Shown piece by piece: positions 1 to 10,844 of a DNA stretch of 64,000 nt (its first letter is position 1; each line of letters opens with the position of its first letter). The notes beneath the pieces were generated by a model that was given only the letters and a program-made list of their open reading frames with translations, was not told where the DNA came from and did no database searches. Location: the NCBI GenBank assembly GCA_035578905.1, contig JAQJVL010000520.1, forward strand, positions 552,042 to 616,041, read 5' to 3'. This DNA comes from Stictocephala bisonia. Its lineage: Eukaryota; Arthropoda; Insecta; Hemiptera; Membracidae. Position numbers and translations under genes: made by a program.

Positions 1-734
1 AAGTGATTTTTAATAACGGTTTCATTATTTCAAAAGAATTATTATGTGTTTTTAATTACTAATTACATATTACATTAAATCATTTAGCAGTATACTATAA
101 TTTTGTGTTGATGCTCTTTAAAATTTCTGTATATTATTATAAAATAGTTTTAAGTTTAATCTGTTTTACTTAAATGAATTTACTATAACTTATTGACGAG
201 TGTAAGGATTAAAAAATAGCTCTCAGAAAGCTGTAAAACTCACAAATTTATGTCAAAAATTTTCCGGTGGTGGGGGGGACCCCGCTTTTCCTGGGGGGTA
301 TTCCATACCCCCCAGACCTCCTGGTATTAGTGGCCCATAAAAACCCCCCCCAGACTTAATTCCTGGCTGCGCCCCTGCTTGTTCACAAACAAGACAACTG
401 GCGAGGGGTACAGTTGCAGTCACACACCAACCAGAGCGTATGCTGTCACACCACTATGTCGATCGCTGACAAACTTCAAAGACCAGTGTACAACTTGCTC
501 CAAAAGGCACCCTGGTTGCTATAAAACCAATGGTTTAGTTTAAACGTTTTAAAACTAAAACTGCAAGTCTTATCTGGCCTAATATCACTTTTGATATAGG
601 CCTGAATCGTTTCTTATTTAGTAGATTATTAAGTATTTTCTTTTTTGTTGCATGAAATGTGGCCCCCCCTGTGAACTAAGTCTGTGTGGCCCCGGGGCAA
701 TTTGCCCCCCCCCCTCTGGGCGGCCCTGACCGAG
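1..734. other. AT-rich DNA with hAT-like right termini
   Basis: No gene is visible. G and C homopolymer runs at 265-360 lead into a terminus ending GCTGCGCCCCTG at 377; its reverse complement begins CAGGGGCGCAGC, a typical hAT-type end. A second terminus of the same polarity, GGGCGGCCCTG, ends near 729. No matching left ends are visible, so these are probably relics whose other halves are lost or lie left of the window. Confidence 0.35.
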
Positions 735-2125
735 AAAGGTCAGGAGTTTGAACTCTCCACTTTGGTTGGCGTTATGTATCTACCAAGGAGTGTCACGAGT
801 CTGAACTCTCCACCTTGGTTGATGTCATGTATGTACCGAGGAAGACCAGGAGTCTAAACTCTCCACTTTGGTTGTTGTCATACATTTATTGAGGAAGGCC
901 AGGAGTCTGAACTGTCACCTTGGTTGTTGCTATGCTTGTACAAGAGGGGGGGGGGGATTTGGGAGTCTCGTTGTCTTGGCAGTAATCATGCATGTACCAA
1001 GGAAGGTCAGGAGAGTGAATTCGCCACCTTGGTTGTAATTATGCATGTAACTTGCAGGCACGCACCTAAGGGGTGTGCTTTGGGTGCTGAAGCAACCCCT
1101 TGTGAGTTTTTCTGAAAAATTAAAATGAAATTGCTTTGCAGAATATTGTACCACAGTTCACAAAATAATAAGTTTACTGCGAGTTGTTCACTTTTTAAGA
1201 GGCTGTAAGCTATAAGTGTAGCCTATATCAATATTCTACATCACTAGCATGTGACAGGGACGATAGTTGCAGACTGCAGTGTGTTGTGAGGAGACAGAGG
1301 CAAATAGTCAAGTGTGAGCCGAATGCAGCCTGTAAATCTATATACTACTTTCGTATATAAATAAAACTCTGTTCTTCCTAATAACTAATGCAATCTCGCT
1401 GTAAAATGTGAGTCTTGCACACTTGCAATTTTTGACTTAGGCCGGCCCTGCACTCACCAGATAGCACACCCCCCCCCCATGAGAAATTCCTGTGCGCGCC
1501 ACTGGTAACTGGGGGGGGGGGGCTCAGAAGTCTCCCCGTCTTGGTTGTAGTCATACATGTACCAAGGAATGTCAGGAGTCTGAATTCTTTACCTTGGTTT
1601 TAATGATGCCTGTACCAAGGAGGCATTGGGTCAATACCAATGTATGTGTCTGGGTGGGTCAATACCGATGTACACGTATGGGTGGGTCAATTCGTTGTAA
1701 ACTAGAACCTACTTTACAAGTACAATTTCGTTGTATATAGGATCGGGTAAGTTACCCCAAATACCAATATAAAACCTACCTTTCTTCATAAAGCTATGTT
1801 AAATTTGTTCTGCTAAGCCAGTCATTTATAAGGAGGCAGTACAAGAGTCTCCCCGTCTTGGTTGTATTCATACATGTACCAAGGAGGGGGGTTTGAACTC
1901 CCAACCTTGTTTATAAGCATGAATGTACTAAAGAGGATCATAATTCCATACTCCCCATCATACATATACCAAGGGGAGAAAGGAGTCTGAACTCTCCACC
2001 TTGTTTGTGATCATGCATGTACACAGCGAGTCAGGAGTCTGAACTCCCACCTTGGTAGCAATCAGATATGGACCAAAGGGTTCTGTAGTCTGAACTCCCC
2101 ACCTTGGTTGTTATCATGTATGAAT
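735..2125. repeat. Degenerate ~53-bp minisatellite, interrupted
   Basis: A diverged unit containing GAGTCTGAACTCTCCACCTT followed by GGTTG, then a TCATGCATGTACCAAGG-like segment, recurs about every 52-54 bases at 744, 797, 849 and 903. It reappears with more decay around 962-1045, 1525-1625 and 1835-2125. The hAT-like insertion at 1054-1504 splits it. A second short repeat, GGGTGGGTCAATACC-like with a ~32-base period, lies at 1628-1700. Short open frames here only read through the repeat and are not genes. Confidence 0.6.
1054..1504. mobile_element. hAT-like MITE, 451 bp
   Basis: The segment starts CAGGCACGCACC and ends GCGCGCCACTG, a CAG...CTG arrangement typical of hAT elements with loosely matching ends. 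It is flanked by GTAACTTG (1046-1053) and GTAACTGG (1505-1512), which match at 7 of 8 positions and fit an 8-bp hAT target duplication. It interrupts the minisatellite. A further hAT-like end, GGCCGGCCCTG near 1440-1450, suggests a nested or composite structure. There is no coding capacity. Confidence 0.45.
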
Positions 2126-2158
2126 TTTATTTGCGAGCCTCAGGTTGCTGACCGCTGT
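2110..2158. mobile_element. hAT-like terminal fragment
   Basis: The sequence ends GGTTGCTGACCGCTG. Its reverse complement, CAGCGGTCAGCAACC, resembles a common hAT terminal repeat. A similar end, GGTTGCCGACCCCTG, occurs at 2808-2822 in the same polarity. Neither has a visible partner, so both are treated as relics. Confidence 0.35.
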
Positions 2159-2159
2159 T

Positions 2160-2330
2160 CTAATGTGTCTGGTGTTATTTTTAGATTTGAATCATCAGCA
2201 TATAGATATAGTTGATTGTTGGTTTTATAGGTTAGAACATTATTTATATCCTTCACATAGATTACAAAGAGCAGGGGCCTAATATTGATCTCTGTGGGAC
2301 ACCATATTTTACTGGTTGTAGATCTGAAGA
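2160..2330 (-). pseudogene. Non-LTR retrotransposon RT fragment
   Basis: Read on the minus strand, this piece encodes a GVPQRSILGP-like segment and, after a one-base frameshift, LLFVIYVKDINN and the catalytic YADD box (YLYADDSNLK). The order VPQ-S-LGP, LLF, YADD is diagnostic of non-LTR reverse transcriptases. About 55 codons remain, without endonuclease or C-terminal parts, so it is a dead 5'- and 3'-truncated copy. The clade cannot be resolved from this length. Confidence 0.65.
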
Positions 2331-2862
2331 TACATTAATTAAGCAGGGTTGACACGAACAAGCGAACCCGGACTGAGTATAATTTTGGGACTCGGTCCAA
2401 GCGCATTCAGTGTGATCGGATGGCAGAGCTCACATAACAGATTGTGCTCAGACTGATGCCAGACTGTTTTAATAAAAGCTAGTGTCCTTAAAACGATACT
2501 GAGAAGAGGTATAGCTGCTGTATCTCATTGAATTTGTTTGCTCAACTCTTTGTTATTGAAGTACAAGTTAGTGTTGTAAGTAAATGTTTAAATTTATTAC
2601 TTAAATGATAAGTAATTATCTGATAATCATGTCTATACATATATTATCTAATTTGTTGTGAAAACACTGCTTACTTATATATGAATAGTTAGTTTTTTTT
2701 ATCAAAAAACTTTATGCGAGTACTATACATTGTTGGCAATAAAAATTTGTGTGGCACTTTACTTTGAAATTTTGTTAGTTGTAATTTTTGGATCTTCCGA
2801 CTCAAAAGGTTGCCGACCCCTGCATTTGAACAAATGGCAGTACAATCTTTTGTGGAACTGAC
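2331..2862. other. Intergenic, no gene seen
   Basis: AT-rich sequence with no credible coding region. It contains one hAT-like terminus at 2808-2822. It borders the left end of the DUF7869 transposon. Confidence 0.5.
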
Positions 2863-2866
2863 AAAT

Positions 2867-2899
2867 GGAGGGCTCAGAATTAAAGTGAACCAAGTCCAC
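2867..2899 (+). repeat. Left TIR of the DUF7869 transposon
   Basis: A 33-bp terminal inverted repeat. Against the right copy it differs only at its 7th and last bases. Confidence 0.85.
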
Positions 2900-3080
2900 A
2901 AAATTTGATTCTGAGTTACAGAGGGTTAAAGTTGAAGGCTTTTGGTTGAATCCCAAAGTGTAGCAATATTTTTTTTCACATTCAGTTTAAAAGTTTAAGG
3001 ACTAACTTAGACAATGAAGTAGCTTTCATAATTAAAAAAAATTTCTTTTGTAAGAAAAAAAATATTTTAAAGTAAAAAAG

Positions 3081-3107
3081 TGGACTTGGTCTGTTTGTGC
3101 TCTGAAA
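3081..3107 (+). repeat. Subterminal copy of the TIR motif (left side)
   Basis: TGGACTTGGTCTGTTTGTG followed by CTCTGAAA repeats the inner part of the right TIR, in the same orientation as the right end, about 215 bp inside the left end. Likely a transposase-binding repeat, by analogy with other TIR elements. Confidence 0.5.
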
Positions 3108-3154
3108 TTTTTTAGGATATAAATGAACCAACTCTAAGTACAATTAAAAACTAC

Positions 3155-3160
3155 TTTATT
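3155..3160 (-). promoter_or_regulatory. Poly(A) signal of the DUF7869-like gene
   Basis: AATAAA on the minus strand, about 70 nt downstream of the stop codon and inside the transposon. Confidence 0.5.
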
Positions 3161-3228
3161 TTTTGTTCAAAAGTAACTTACATGTCAATTTAAGTATTTA
3201 AAAACATAACTTCAGTTAACATGGAGAT

Positions 3229-5992
3229 TTAATCAATTTTATCAACATAAATGTATTCATCATGAAGGATGTCATCTCCTGCTGCGTCTTCGAGGGATTC
3301 TCCACTCAACCGCGTCAACAATGGGCCTGGGAGACCTCGGAAAAAAGCATGATGGATGGGAGGAATGTAAGGCAGCAGTGAAATCATGTCTTCTTTCTTC
3401 TTGTGGTTCATGGCTCTGCGAGTTGGGTACAGTAAATCCTGTTCTACATCTAATAAGCTTTTTATTCCTTTTTGTTTTTTTTTGACAAGGTCAACTGTGC
3501 GAAAAGATTCCAAATCACTAAAGGACTCCTTGAACTTCATTTTAAACGGTTCACCCTTTTCAAATCTCAACCATCGCATTTTTAGCCAGTTCAGTGGGTT
3601 TTTTTCTGTGTCTTTTTTCCTGTTAGTCACATGAGCCTCAAGTTTTTTTGTGCTCAAGAACTCTTCTCTTTGCATTTTTACAACTTTGAACTGCGGCTGT
3701 TTCTTCTTTGCCATTTCAATAATTCTATACCACTCCTCTGGGACATAAATAGAATCATGCTTTTTACTTTCCCTTTCTATAATCCCAAATTCCCCATCAT
3801 TTGGGAGGTATGAATGTCCCGATACCAAAAATTTTAAATCTATCACTTGTACAGCTAGTAAGGGATCCTGAACCAGTTTTAGCAAAGTCAAACTGGTTTT
3901 TATATTACGGTTTTGACCAGTGCATGAATCGGAGAACAAAACTACATGTTTGTAAGTCTGTGCATTTTCGTATAGGTGTTTGCGAATGCACGAAACAAGG
4001 TCCTCGGAGCCTCTACCACCATTTGTTTCGTCCCAGACGTGCATGTATCCTGTGTTTTTATTGAAACAATGGATTCCAAAGTTATAAATGTAAAGGTTTC
4101 TTTTGTAGTAGGCGACTGATGTAGTCATTTTTGGGAATGCTAGTGCCTTTTGTAAATCAAACGTACACACATAAATCTTGTCTGAACAGGCTTCTTGAGA
4201 ATTTTTTTTAAGCTCTGCACGTGCTAGTTCGGCGCGTCTTAAATGTAGTTCTTTTTCTGTCTTTAAATCAGCTAACTTTGTACTGTCAGTTTCAACTTGA
4301 ATTTTTTGGTGCAACTTGTCACAATAACTACAACTATCTTTAGACGGTACTTTAAAATGCAAGTTAAATTTCTTAGTAAACACTTGATAGTAATACTTTT
4401 CTTTGCAAGGTTCCTTGTTTTCATTAACACATTTTTCTTTATATAAATCAAACATTTTTTTAATGCTTAAGTTAGGGTTCAGGTACTTCCTGTTACTATT
4501 ATCCTTCCTCGTATAATGACTTTGATAACAAGGAAATGAATTTATGTGGTTTACAATATCAGTGTCATCAATTTTATTTTTTGAGGAATTTTTACCCCTT
4601 CCGTCTAGTACTGCATGAACTTCTTCTTTGGTCAAACACCTATACAATCTGCCCCAACTAATTTGCAACATTTTAAGAAAAAAGGTTTTGCAAACCCTGT
4701 TACTATTGGCACCATTTGGTATAAAGTATTGGTAAACTTTAGATTTCTCAGGACCTGATGCATCTCGTTGGCGATGTCTCTGAACAGCCAAAGACTGTAC
4801 TGCGCCACGCAAAAAACAGTTTTGTTTAGAATAATCAGCCAATTTCCAAAATGACTCATAAAAGGCAATCAATACTTCTTCAGAAGTGAATTTTTCTCGG
4901 CACTTTCTTAGGCATTTACAATCAAACCCACTTGGAAAAATCTTGGCTGGTTTTACCTTGTTTTTTTGAGTGGTGTATTCTTTACCAGTGTTCCTGGCTA
5001 ACTTCCGCTTGTTGATTTTCCAGTTAGATTCGTTTATTGGCCGCTTACGTCCTCTAGGAACCTCTTCATTAGGCCGATCTTCTCCATCTGAAAACAAAAC
5101 GAAATACAAAAATGAACAGTACATTTTATTTAGGGTCATGTATTTGATTTGAATACGTGAATTTATTTGTAAAAAGAACTAAAAAGTTGTTTGATTTAAT
5201 TTTTACTTTTGTTTCCTCTGAAAAATTGCTGTGCTCCTATTTTATGCCATACACCATTTGGGTAGCCTACCTGCTTGGGAGGCTGCTGGTAAGACCACTT
5301 GAGCTGTTGTACTGGCTGTAGTTGTGGGAGGGTTGCAACTCTGCACAAACCTGATGCCAGGCCTCCCCTCATCATCTGATGGAAGAATGAAGTCATCGTC
5401 ATCCGATGAAGGTAGTACAATGGCCGAAGAACTTCCTCCACTACCTGAAAGAGATACCATATTTCAAGATATTTAAGGAACTAAGAATGGAGTTTTAGTG
5501 TTTAAATACTTGATTTTGAAAATGTTTGCATTTTGTTATGTAGACTTTGGTTTTTTTTACTAACATACAAAGCTACTTAAAAAATCCTATGTAGGCCTAA
5601 TATTTTCTCAAAATTAAATCCACACATACTGTTCGTACCTTTTTCTTTGACCCTGATGCCTTGTCCGGATGTGGTGGGTTCTGAAGAAAATTGTGGTCTG
5701 CCTTTTTTTGACTTCGTAAGCCGTCGTTCTAATCTGGCAGATGGAGCAATCTCGCTGTCATCAGATGAGTCACTACCTAAAAAGTAAAACTTGACTAACA
5801 ACTGCTGTTTTACTGCAAATAATGTAACTAGTCTACAGAAACGTTTTGTACTGGTATGGTAACTCATTTTTTATCTACCAACAACACTGACATCAAAGTT
5901 AGCTAACCTAACCTAAAAATTGTAAGATTAAACTTACCTGTATAACATTTTTCTGGCGACCATTCTTCTCCAGATCCAGAAGAAAAGTCCAT
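3229..5992 (-). CDS. DUF7869-like putative transposase, spliced
   Basis: Predicted exons on the minus strand are 5938-5992, 5639-5776, 5271-5444 and 3229-5087. All introns have GT-AG ends and the same phase, giving 2226 nt or 741 residues plus stop. The ATG at 5990-5992 opens a short acidic exon. Residues 1-122 are rich in S, D and E. A Cys cluster (CKCLRKC, about residues 179-185) and a CSYC pair (about 375-378) may bind metal. A conserved core follows: TFDLQKAL (D433), LFSDSCTGQNRN (D509) and GHSYLPNDGEFG with IIER (D553/E555). I recognise the D-C-GQN-N core as DUF7869-like, a family with many copies in arthropods. The D...D...E spacing suggests an RNase-H-like transposase; this is inference. 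The gene fills the TIR-bounded element and has no internal stop or frameshift. Confidence 0.75.
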
Positions 5993-6131
5993 TGTAGGAC
6001 AATGTAACAAGATTAAGACAACTGGTATTAACTATTAATATACCTAGAACTATTAATCTGTCCTAGAAAACTCAGATTTAATACAAGCAACACACTCTGA
6101 AACAACAAAGAAACAGTAAACAAAGGACAGC

Positions 6132-6240
6132 TGGACTTGGTTCACTTGTGTTCTGAATAATTTCACAATTCTCTCAGTGTGCATTGAGACTTACTGCTAC
6201 CTAGTGGCAACAATGAGAACTAGGACTTGGTTTGTTAATG
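6132..6240 (+). repeat. Subterminal copies of the TIR motif (right side)
   Basis: TGGACTTGGTTCACTTGTG with TTCTGAA at 6132-6157, and a weaker AGGACTTGGTTTGTTAATG at 6222-6240, repeat the right TIR core internally. With the copy at 3081 they form an asymmetric set of subterminal repeats, as found in elements whose transposase binds several sites near each end. Confidence 0.5.
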
Positions 6241-6300
6241 CAGTGAAATTATACTGATATTTAAAATGTTGTGGCACTGCTAACTAAAAAAAAACAAAAA

Positions 6301-6333
6301 ATGGACTTGGTTCACTTTAATTCTGAACCCTCC
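6301..6333 (-). repeat. Right TIR of the DUF7869 transposon
   Basis: Partner of 2867-2899. It ends TTCTGAACCCTCC just before the flanking AAAT. Confidence 0.85.
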
Positions 6334-6337
6334 AAAT

Positions 6338-6772
6338 ATTAATGATCACTTAAAAAGTTATAATTTGTGATTGCACTTGTTATTGGGACAATTGAGCTAA
6401 ACCCACAAAGGAGTGACTGAAGTCACTGAAAAGATGTTCTGATGCAGACATCCGGTGACGTGTATAAGCCCAATATAATTAGTTTAACACCTCTTCATGC
6501 GTCAAAACCAATGCCAGAGACTTCAATATCCCTATCTATACAGGTGTTCTCCAAAGTTCTGTCTTTGAAAAGAAAACTTTCATAGTTAATTCATAGTCAG
6601 GTATGATTTAACGTTGTCGTCATGGTAACTATGCTTAGTCATAACACACAAGTTCGGGTGAAGCTCATCTCTCGAATGTGGCCCACACTGTCTAAAAATG
6701 CATACAATTAATTCTTAAAACTTGTGGTACCATCAGAGGGGGTTGGGCTGTTTCCTCGGTATAACAAAGTGT
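6338..6772. other. Intergenic, no gene seen
   Basis: The sequence between the DUF7869 transposon and the next LINE has no recognisable coding region, repeat or RNA gene. Confidence 0.5.
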
Positions 6773-7660
6773 CAGAAATCAGAAATCAGAAATTCTTTAT
6801 TTATACATTCTTTAAGAAGTATAATGGCGTCATTGTTAAAAAGTTATGCTTGCTTTACAAAAAAGTTTTTGATAGTTGATAGTATTCTCCTACTGTGTAT
6901 AGGGGTCGTTCTTCTAGCCAGTCTTGTAGACCTTTCTTGAGCTTCTTCCCACTGAGGTTTTTCAGATGCTTCGGCAGAGAGTTGTATATCTTGCGTCCTG
7001 CGTATGAAGGTTTTTTACTGTATTGGGTAGTGTGGTGTTGCGGAAGTATAAAGTCTATGGCTCTTCTTGTGTTGTATGTGTGAATATCCTCCCCCCTTTC
7101 GTTTGCAGTTTTATCTATATATGTGACTACGGAGAGGATGTATAGGCCAATGATTGTTAGAATTTTTAGGGACTTAAAGGCTTCTCTGCAGCTGTCTAGC
7201 GGATTTAAACTTGCAAGCGTTCTAATAGCCTTTTTTTGAATGGTCAAAATTTTTTTAAGATTATATTCAGATGTTCCGCCCCACACAGTAAGTCCATATC
7301 TCAGGTGAGACTCTACTAGCGCAAAATAAGCTGTTCTTCCCACTTCTAGCCCTGCAATCCACATGATTCTTTTTATAACAAAAATCCCTGAACTTAATAA
7401 TTTACACAAATTGTGTATGTGTGCTGTCCAAGTGAGGTCGCAGTCAATGGTTATACCTAGTAATTTTGCTTGATTCTCTAAATGAGCATGTGGGATTTCT
7501 GGAAGGGGATCGTGTCTTCTACTAAAATTTATATGAGTAGTTTTTGATGGATTTATGGCTAAGTTGTTCTGTAGGCAGTATTTTATAGCTTTGTCGTTTG
7601 AAGATAAAATATGTGAATGCAGATCTTGTACATTGTCTACATCTTGTGTTATGTCTAGAC
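6773..7660 (-). pseudogene. 5'-truncated non-LTR retrotransposon (RT C-terminus)
   Basis: The minus-strand frame ending at 6855 encodes about 265 residues of the part of a LINE reverse transcriptase downstream of the YADD box. Landmarks are LGITIDCDLTWTAHI, the ESHLRYGLTVWG motif, IQKKAIRTLA, YNTRRAIDFILP and KKPSYAGRKIYNSLP, in the order seen in jockey/CR1-type RTs. The catalytic palm is missing, so the copy is truncated on insertion and non-functional although this frame has no stop. The 3' end carries a (TGATTTC)n-type tail (6773-6799 on the plus strand), a microsatellite tail and not plain poly(A). It is related to the copies at 9288 and 29881. Confidence 0.8.
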
Positions 7661-7699
7661 GGCATTGACAGGTACACTGGTGTTTGTTTCTGGCCATTT

Positions 7700-9287
7700 A
7701 AATCACCAGGTGTGAAAAAGTCTCTTCTGCTATCCTTCAAAAGTGTCCGAATGTACTTTACTTACTTTATATGAACTTAATAAGGGCTTTATTACAGATA
7801 TGTAAGTTCAGCTATTTACCTAGTATTAAAAAGTAGTACAGCTTCTGCAGATGGACAAAAAGAGAAGAATACACAATCTGCTTGTTTCTATACATATGAC
7901 AAAATTGATCTCCTTTACATAAGCATTTCCTCAGTTTTGAGAATTATATTGAACTTTGTATAATAATATCAGACGGTCAGAGCAAAGCATAGCTGGGTTG
8001 ATAAATAATTGGAAAACTGCATATATTTTGTTTTCCAATTATTTATCAACCCAGCCATGCTTTGCTCTGACCGTCTGATATTAACTTCGAGAGATTTTCG
8101 ACTTAAGTTGTTAGAAAAATAAAGAGTGAATGTTTACTTAATATTGTCTGAAATAAAGTAACTTACAGTTGTTTCCATCTTGTCACTTTTTCAGCACTGC
8201 ATTTTTTTTTAAATTTTAATATGTGAAGTGTAGGTCAGGAAATGCTCTGTTTCCATTTACAATTTTAGGAACTAAATATATATAAATACTCTTATATATG
8301 TGACGTTATGAAAAAATTTAAATGAATCCTCTCACTACTTTTCAGTTTTGATTTTTATATTATGTATATAGATTAGTGGGTTATTACATTATTTTTGTTT
8401 CTAAACATGTGATAGTTAGGCAAGGTCTATGACTAGTTTCAATATGTCTTTTTTGAATATTGAAATTAGTCTTGAAAATTGTTTAGTTGGTCTTTCATTT
8501 ATAATAAATTATGAACCTTTCATAATTTACCAAATTCGGTTGATATTTTCAAACAAAAGCTCAGAAATGTAAATGACTTTCGAATTCCAAGACCAAATTA
8601 ATACAAAGTTTTATAATTTTGTAGCACCCAGATTGTACAATTAACTACTACTAAACATAAGAAATATGTCAATAAAAAAATATTTTTGAAAGAATTAAAA
8701 AAAAAAAAATGGTAAGGCCTATTAAGATATGAAAATGTTCAGGTCTATATTTTTTTTTATATTATATCACATCTATTAGAATAATGTGCCAAATACCTGT
8801 TTCCAATTTACTGTGTTTTAGAGTAGTCATAGTTTATTGTTTCCATACTTGGAAGAAATATTAGTGGTCTGTTATAGTTTGGATTGTATAATGTGGGTTT
8901 TATTTCCTTTTAACTTGTGTATAGAAATTTGAAATATTTTATTGGGGATGAGGAAGCACTAACCAACTTCTTTTATGTTGACAGTTAGGATTGTTTTAGT
9001 TTATTATAATTATATATGTATACATTTTTTAATAACAATTTAAGGAACATTTTTGTTATTAGCTATACCATAAGTATTTTTGTTTGAATTATAATAATGT
9101 AACAGCCCCTAAAACAGGTCTATGAGCTCCAATAGGTCATATATACACATGTACACGTACATACCTTGTATGAATGAATGAATAAATCAATTTTTTTACT
9201 ATTATGTAAATATTCACCACATATTAGTAAACAATAAATAAATGAATAAAGCTGTATGGTATGTATGAGTGCATATGTATAGATTTG
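7700..9287. other. AT-rich intergenic stretch with one hairpin
   Basis: No coding region is recognised. The only structured feature is the 120-bp inverted repeat at 7964-8083. Short AT-rich and (GAAT)n-like runs occur near 9168-9190. Confidence 0.5.
7964..8083. repeat. 120-bp near-perfect hairpin
   Basis: Arms 7964-8017 and 8030-8083 are 54 bp each with one mismatch and a 12-base loop. In a minus-strand transcript the mismatch would be a G-U pair, so that RNA would be fully paired. No flanking target duplication was identified. It could be a tiny foldback MITE, a hairpin-RNA source or a young miRNA-like locus; the sequence alone does not decide. Confidence 0.8.
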
Positions 9288-10620
9288 CGCTGTTGGCATC
9301 TTCTTGTATTTAAGTAAGGCATTTGATAGTCTTGACCACAAAATGCTTCTAGCAAAGATCAATTCTCTTGGTGTTACCGGAACAGCGCTTAAATGGTTTG
9401 CGAGCTATCTGCAAGAAAGAAAACAAATTGTGGAGGTTTAGCAAGTCAGAGATGGAGCTCTGGTACAGGAAAAATCGAAACCAATGACAATGAGAAGAGG
9501 AGTTCCTCAGGGCTCAGTCCTGCGCTCTTCATACTTTTCACTAGTGACTTCCCTGATTATGTAGAAAATTACTGCTACCCTGTGTCTTATGCAGACGACA
9601 CAGTTATGATCACCTGGAGTAAGAAAGTACAAGAACTAAAATTTAATACCCTGACCTCTGTAAAAATGGCTCAAGAGTACTGTCTAAACAACGACTTAGT
9701 TTTAAACTCATCAAAAACTAAATGTCTAACTCTCTGACACCACCTAATCTGGAGAAGGTTCAGAAAATAAAGCATCTGGAGGTCTTACTTGGAAGTGTCA
9801 CATAGATATGCTTTGCAAAAAACTCAGCTCAGCACTGTTTTACTACGGAGATTAAAATAAATTGGTACACCTGTAGCAACTAGAACAGCCTAACCATGCC
9901 TTGTTTGAGAGCCATATTCAGTACCGTGTGGTGATTTCGGGTGGAGCATCAGCTGGCAACCTCCACAGAGTGCTTGTTATGCAAAAAAAGGCAATACGAA
10001 TCATGGCTGATCTGGAGCACCAGGACAGCTGTAGGGGTGCCTTTAAAACTATGGAAATACCAACTGTGACAGCACTGTACATCGCTGAAGTAATCCTACA
10101 TGCCTTCACTCATGATCTCTTGAGGAATAATGATATCCATGGCTACACAACAAGGCAAGCAGCTGACAATAATATCCCAGGACATCGCTCCACCTTATTT
10201 AGCAAGAAACCTTCATATGCTGGAGCACCGCTTTTTAATATGCTTCCAAGAGATCTTAAGGCCTGCCCTCCAGTGATTCTAAAAAAGAACTTTCTATCTA
10301 CATCGTTGAAGAGTTCAAAAACATTGCAAGTGCAAGATATGAACACTTTTGACCATTTACATTCTCATTGTTACCTATTGACACTAATGTAATAATTTTA
10401 TTATTTTACTCATAAAATTTATAAATTGTAATACTTGACGCCAATTTACTTTTCAAATCATTATAATTTAATTACCAATTTATTAGCTGATATAGAGCTC
10501 ATTCCCCACCCACAGGCTGTAGCCCATGTGGGGAATTTTTCAAGTTATTTTTTTCATATGTATTCTTTATTTTATTAGTAATTTTACTGAAATAAACAGA
10601 CTTTCATTTCATTTCTTTCA
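9288..10620 (+). pseudogene. Non-LTR retrotransposon relic (RT domain to 3' tail)
   Basis: The plus strand begins inside the RT domain with LSKAFDSLDHK, continues LKWFASYLQERKQIV, then after frameshifts RRGVPQGSV and the YADD box (SYADDTVMITW near 9585-9620). The C-terminal part (9901-10340) includes ESHIQYRVVISGG, MQKKAIRIMADL, TTRQAADNNIP and KKPSYAGAPLFNMLPRDL. Several frameshifts separate these blocks and the endonuclease is absent, so it is dead. A conserved 3' region with a CCCCACC...GTGGGGA stem (10504-10540) and a TTTCA-rich tail ends near 10620. It is the same broad family as the copy at 6773, in opposite orientation. Confidence 0.8.
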
Positions 10621-10844
10621 ATTCTGTTCTTGATGAATATGAAAATAAAGCTATTGTCTATATTATTCCCTAATTAAGAGAGCAAACTCAAATGTCTTCC
10701 TAATTTTCCTGTTGCTGTTTTTTTCTTTCTCCCCAAACTCTCTTCTTGCGTTCACCGAGTTCCCTCTTTTGTTTTCTACAACTAACTTCTACTCCTCAGT
10801 TTTTTTTATAATTACTTACCCCTCTGTATTCTATTGATCTGACG

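Larger units (their letters stand above)
2867..6333 (-). mobile_element. TIR DNA transposon carrying a DUF7869-like gene
   Basis: Positions 2867-2899 (beginning GGAGGGCTCAGAATTAAAG) and the reverse complement of 6301-6333 match at 31 of 33 bases. Both copies are flanked directly by AAAT (2863-2866 and 6334-6337), consistent with a 4-bp target duplication. The 3467-bp interior holds one complete four-exon gene on the minus strand and nothing else. Promoter and 5' UTR would fall in the ~340 bp next to the right end. Intact ends and an unbroken frame suggest a young, possibly functional copy. I cannot place it in a named superfamily with certainty; Sola-type elements also make 4-bp duplications, which is a hypothesis to test. 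Confidence 0.8.

Noticed and set aside
924..1740. Short frames in the 5' minisatellite
   Set aside because: They read repeat units and G runs; no conserved product.
2343..2822. Single hAT element between CAGGGTTG and CGACCCCTG
   Set aside because: The two ends do not match each other beyond CAGGG and the 8-bp flanks differ, so they do not bound one insertion.
3386..4064. Plus-strand open frames over the DUF7869-like exon
   Set aside because: Antisense shadows of the long minus-strand exon, without motifs of their own.
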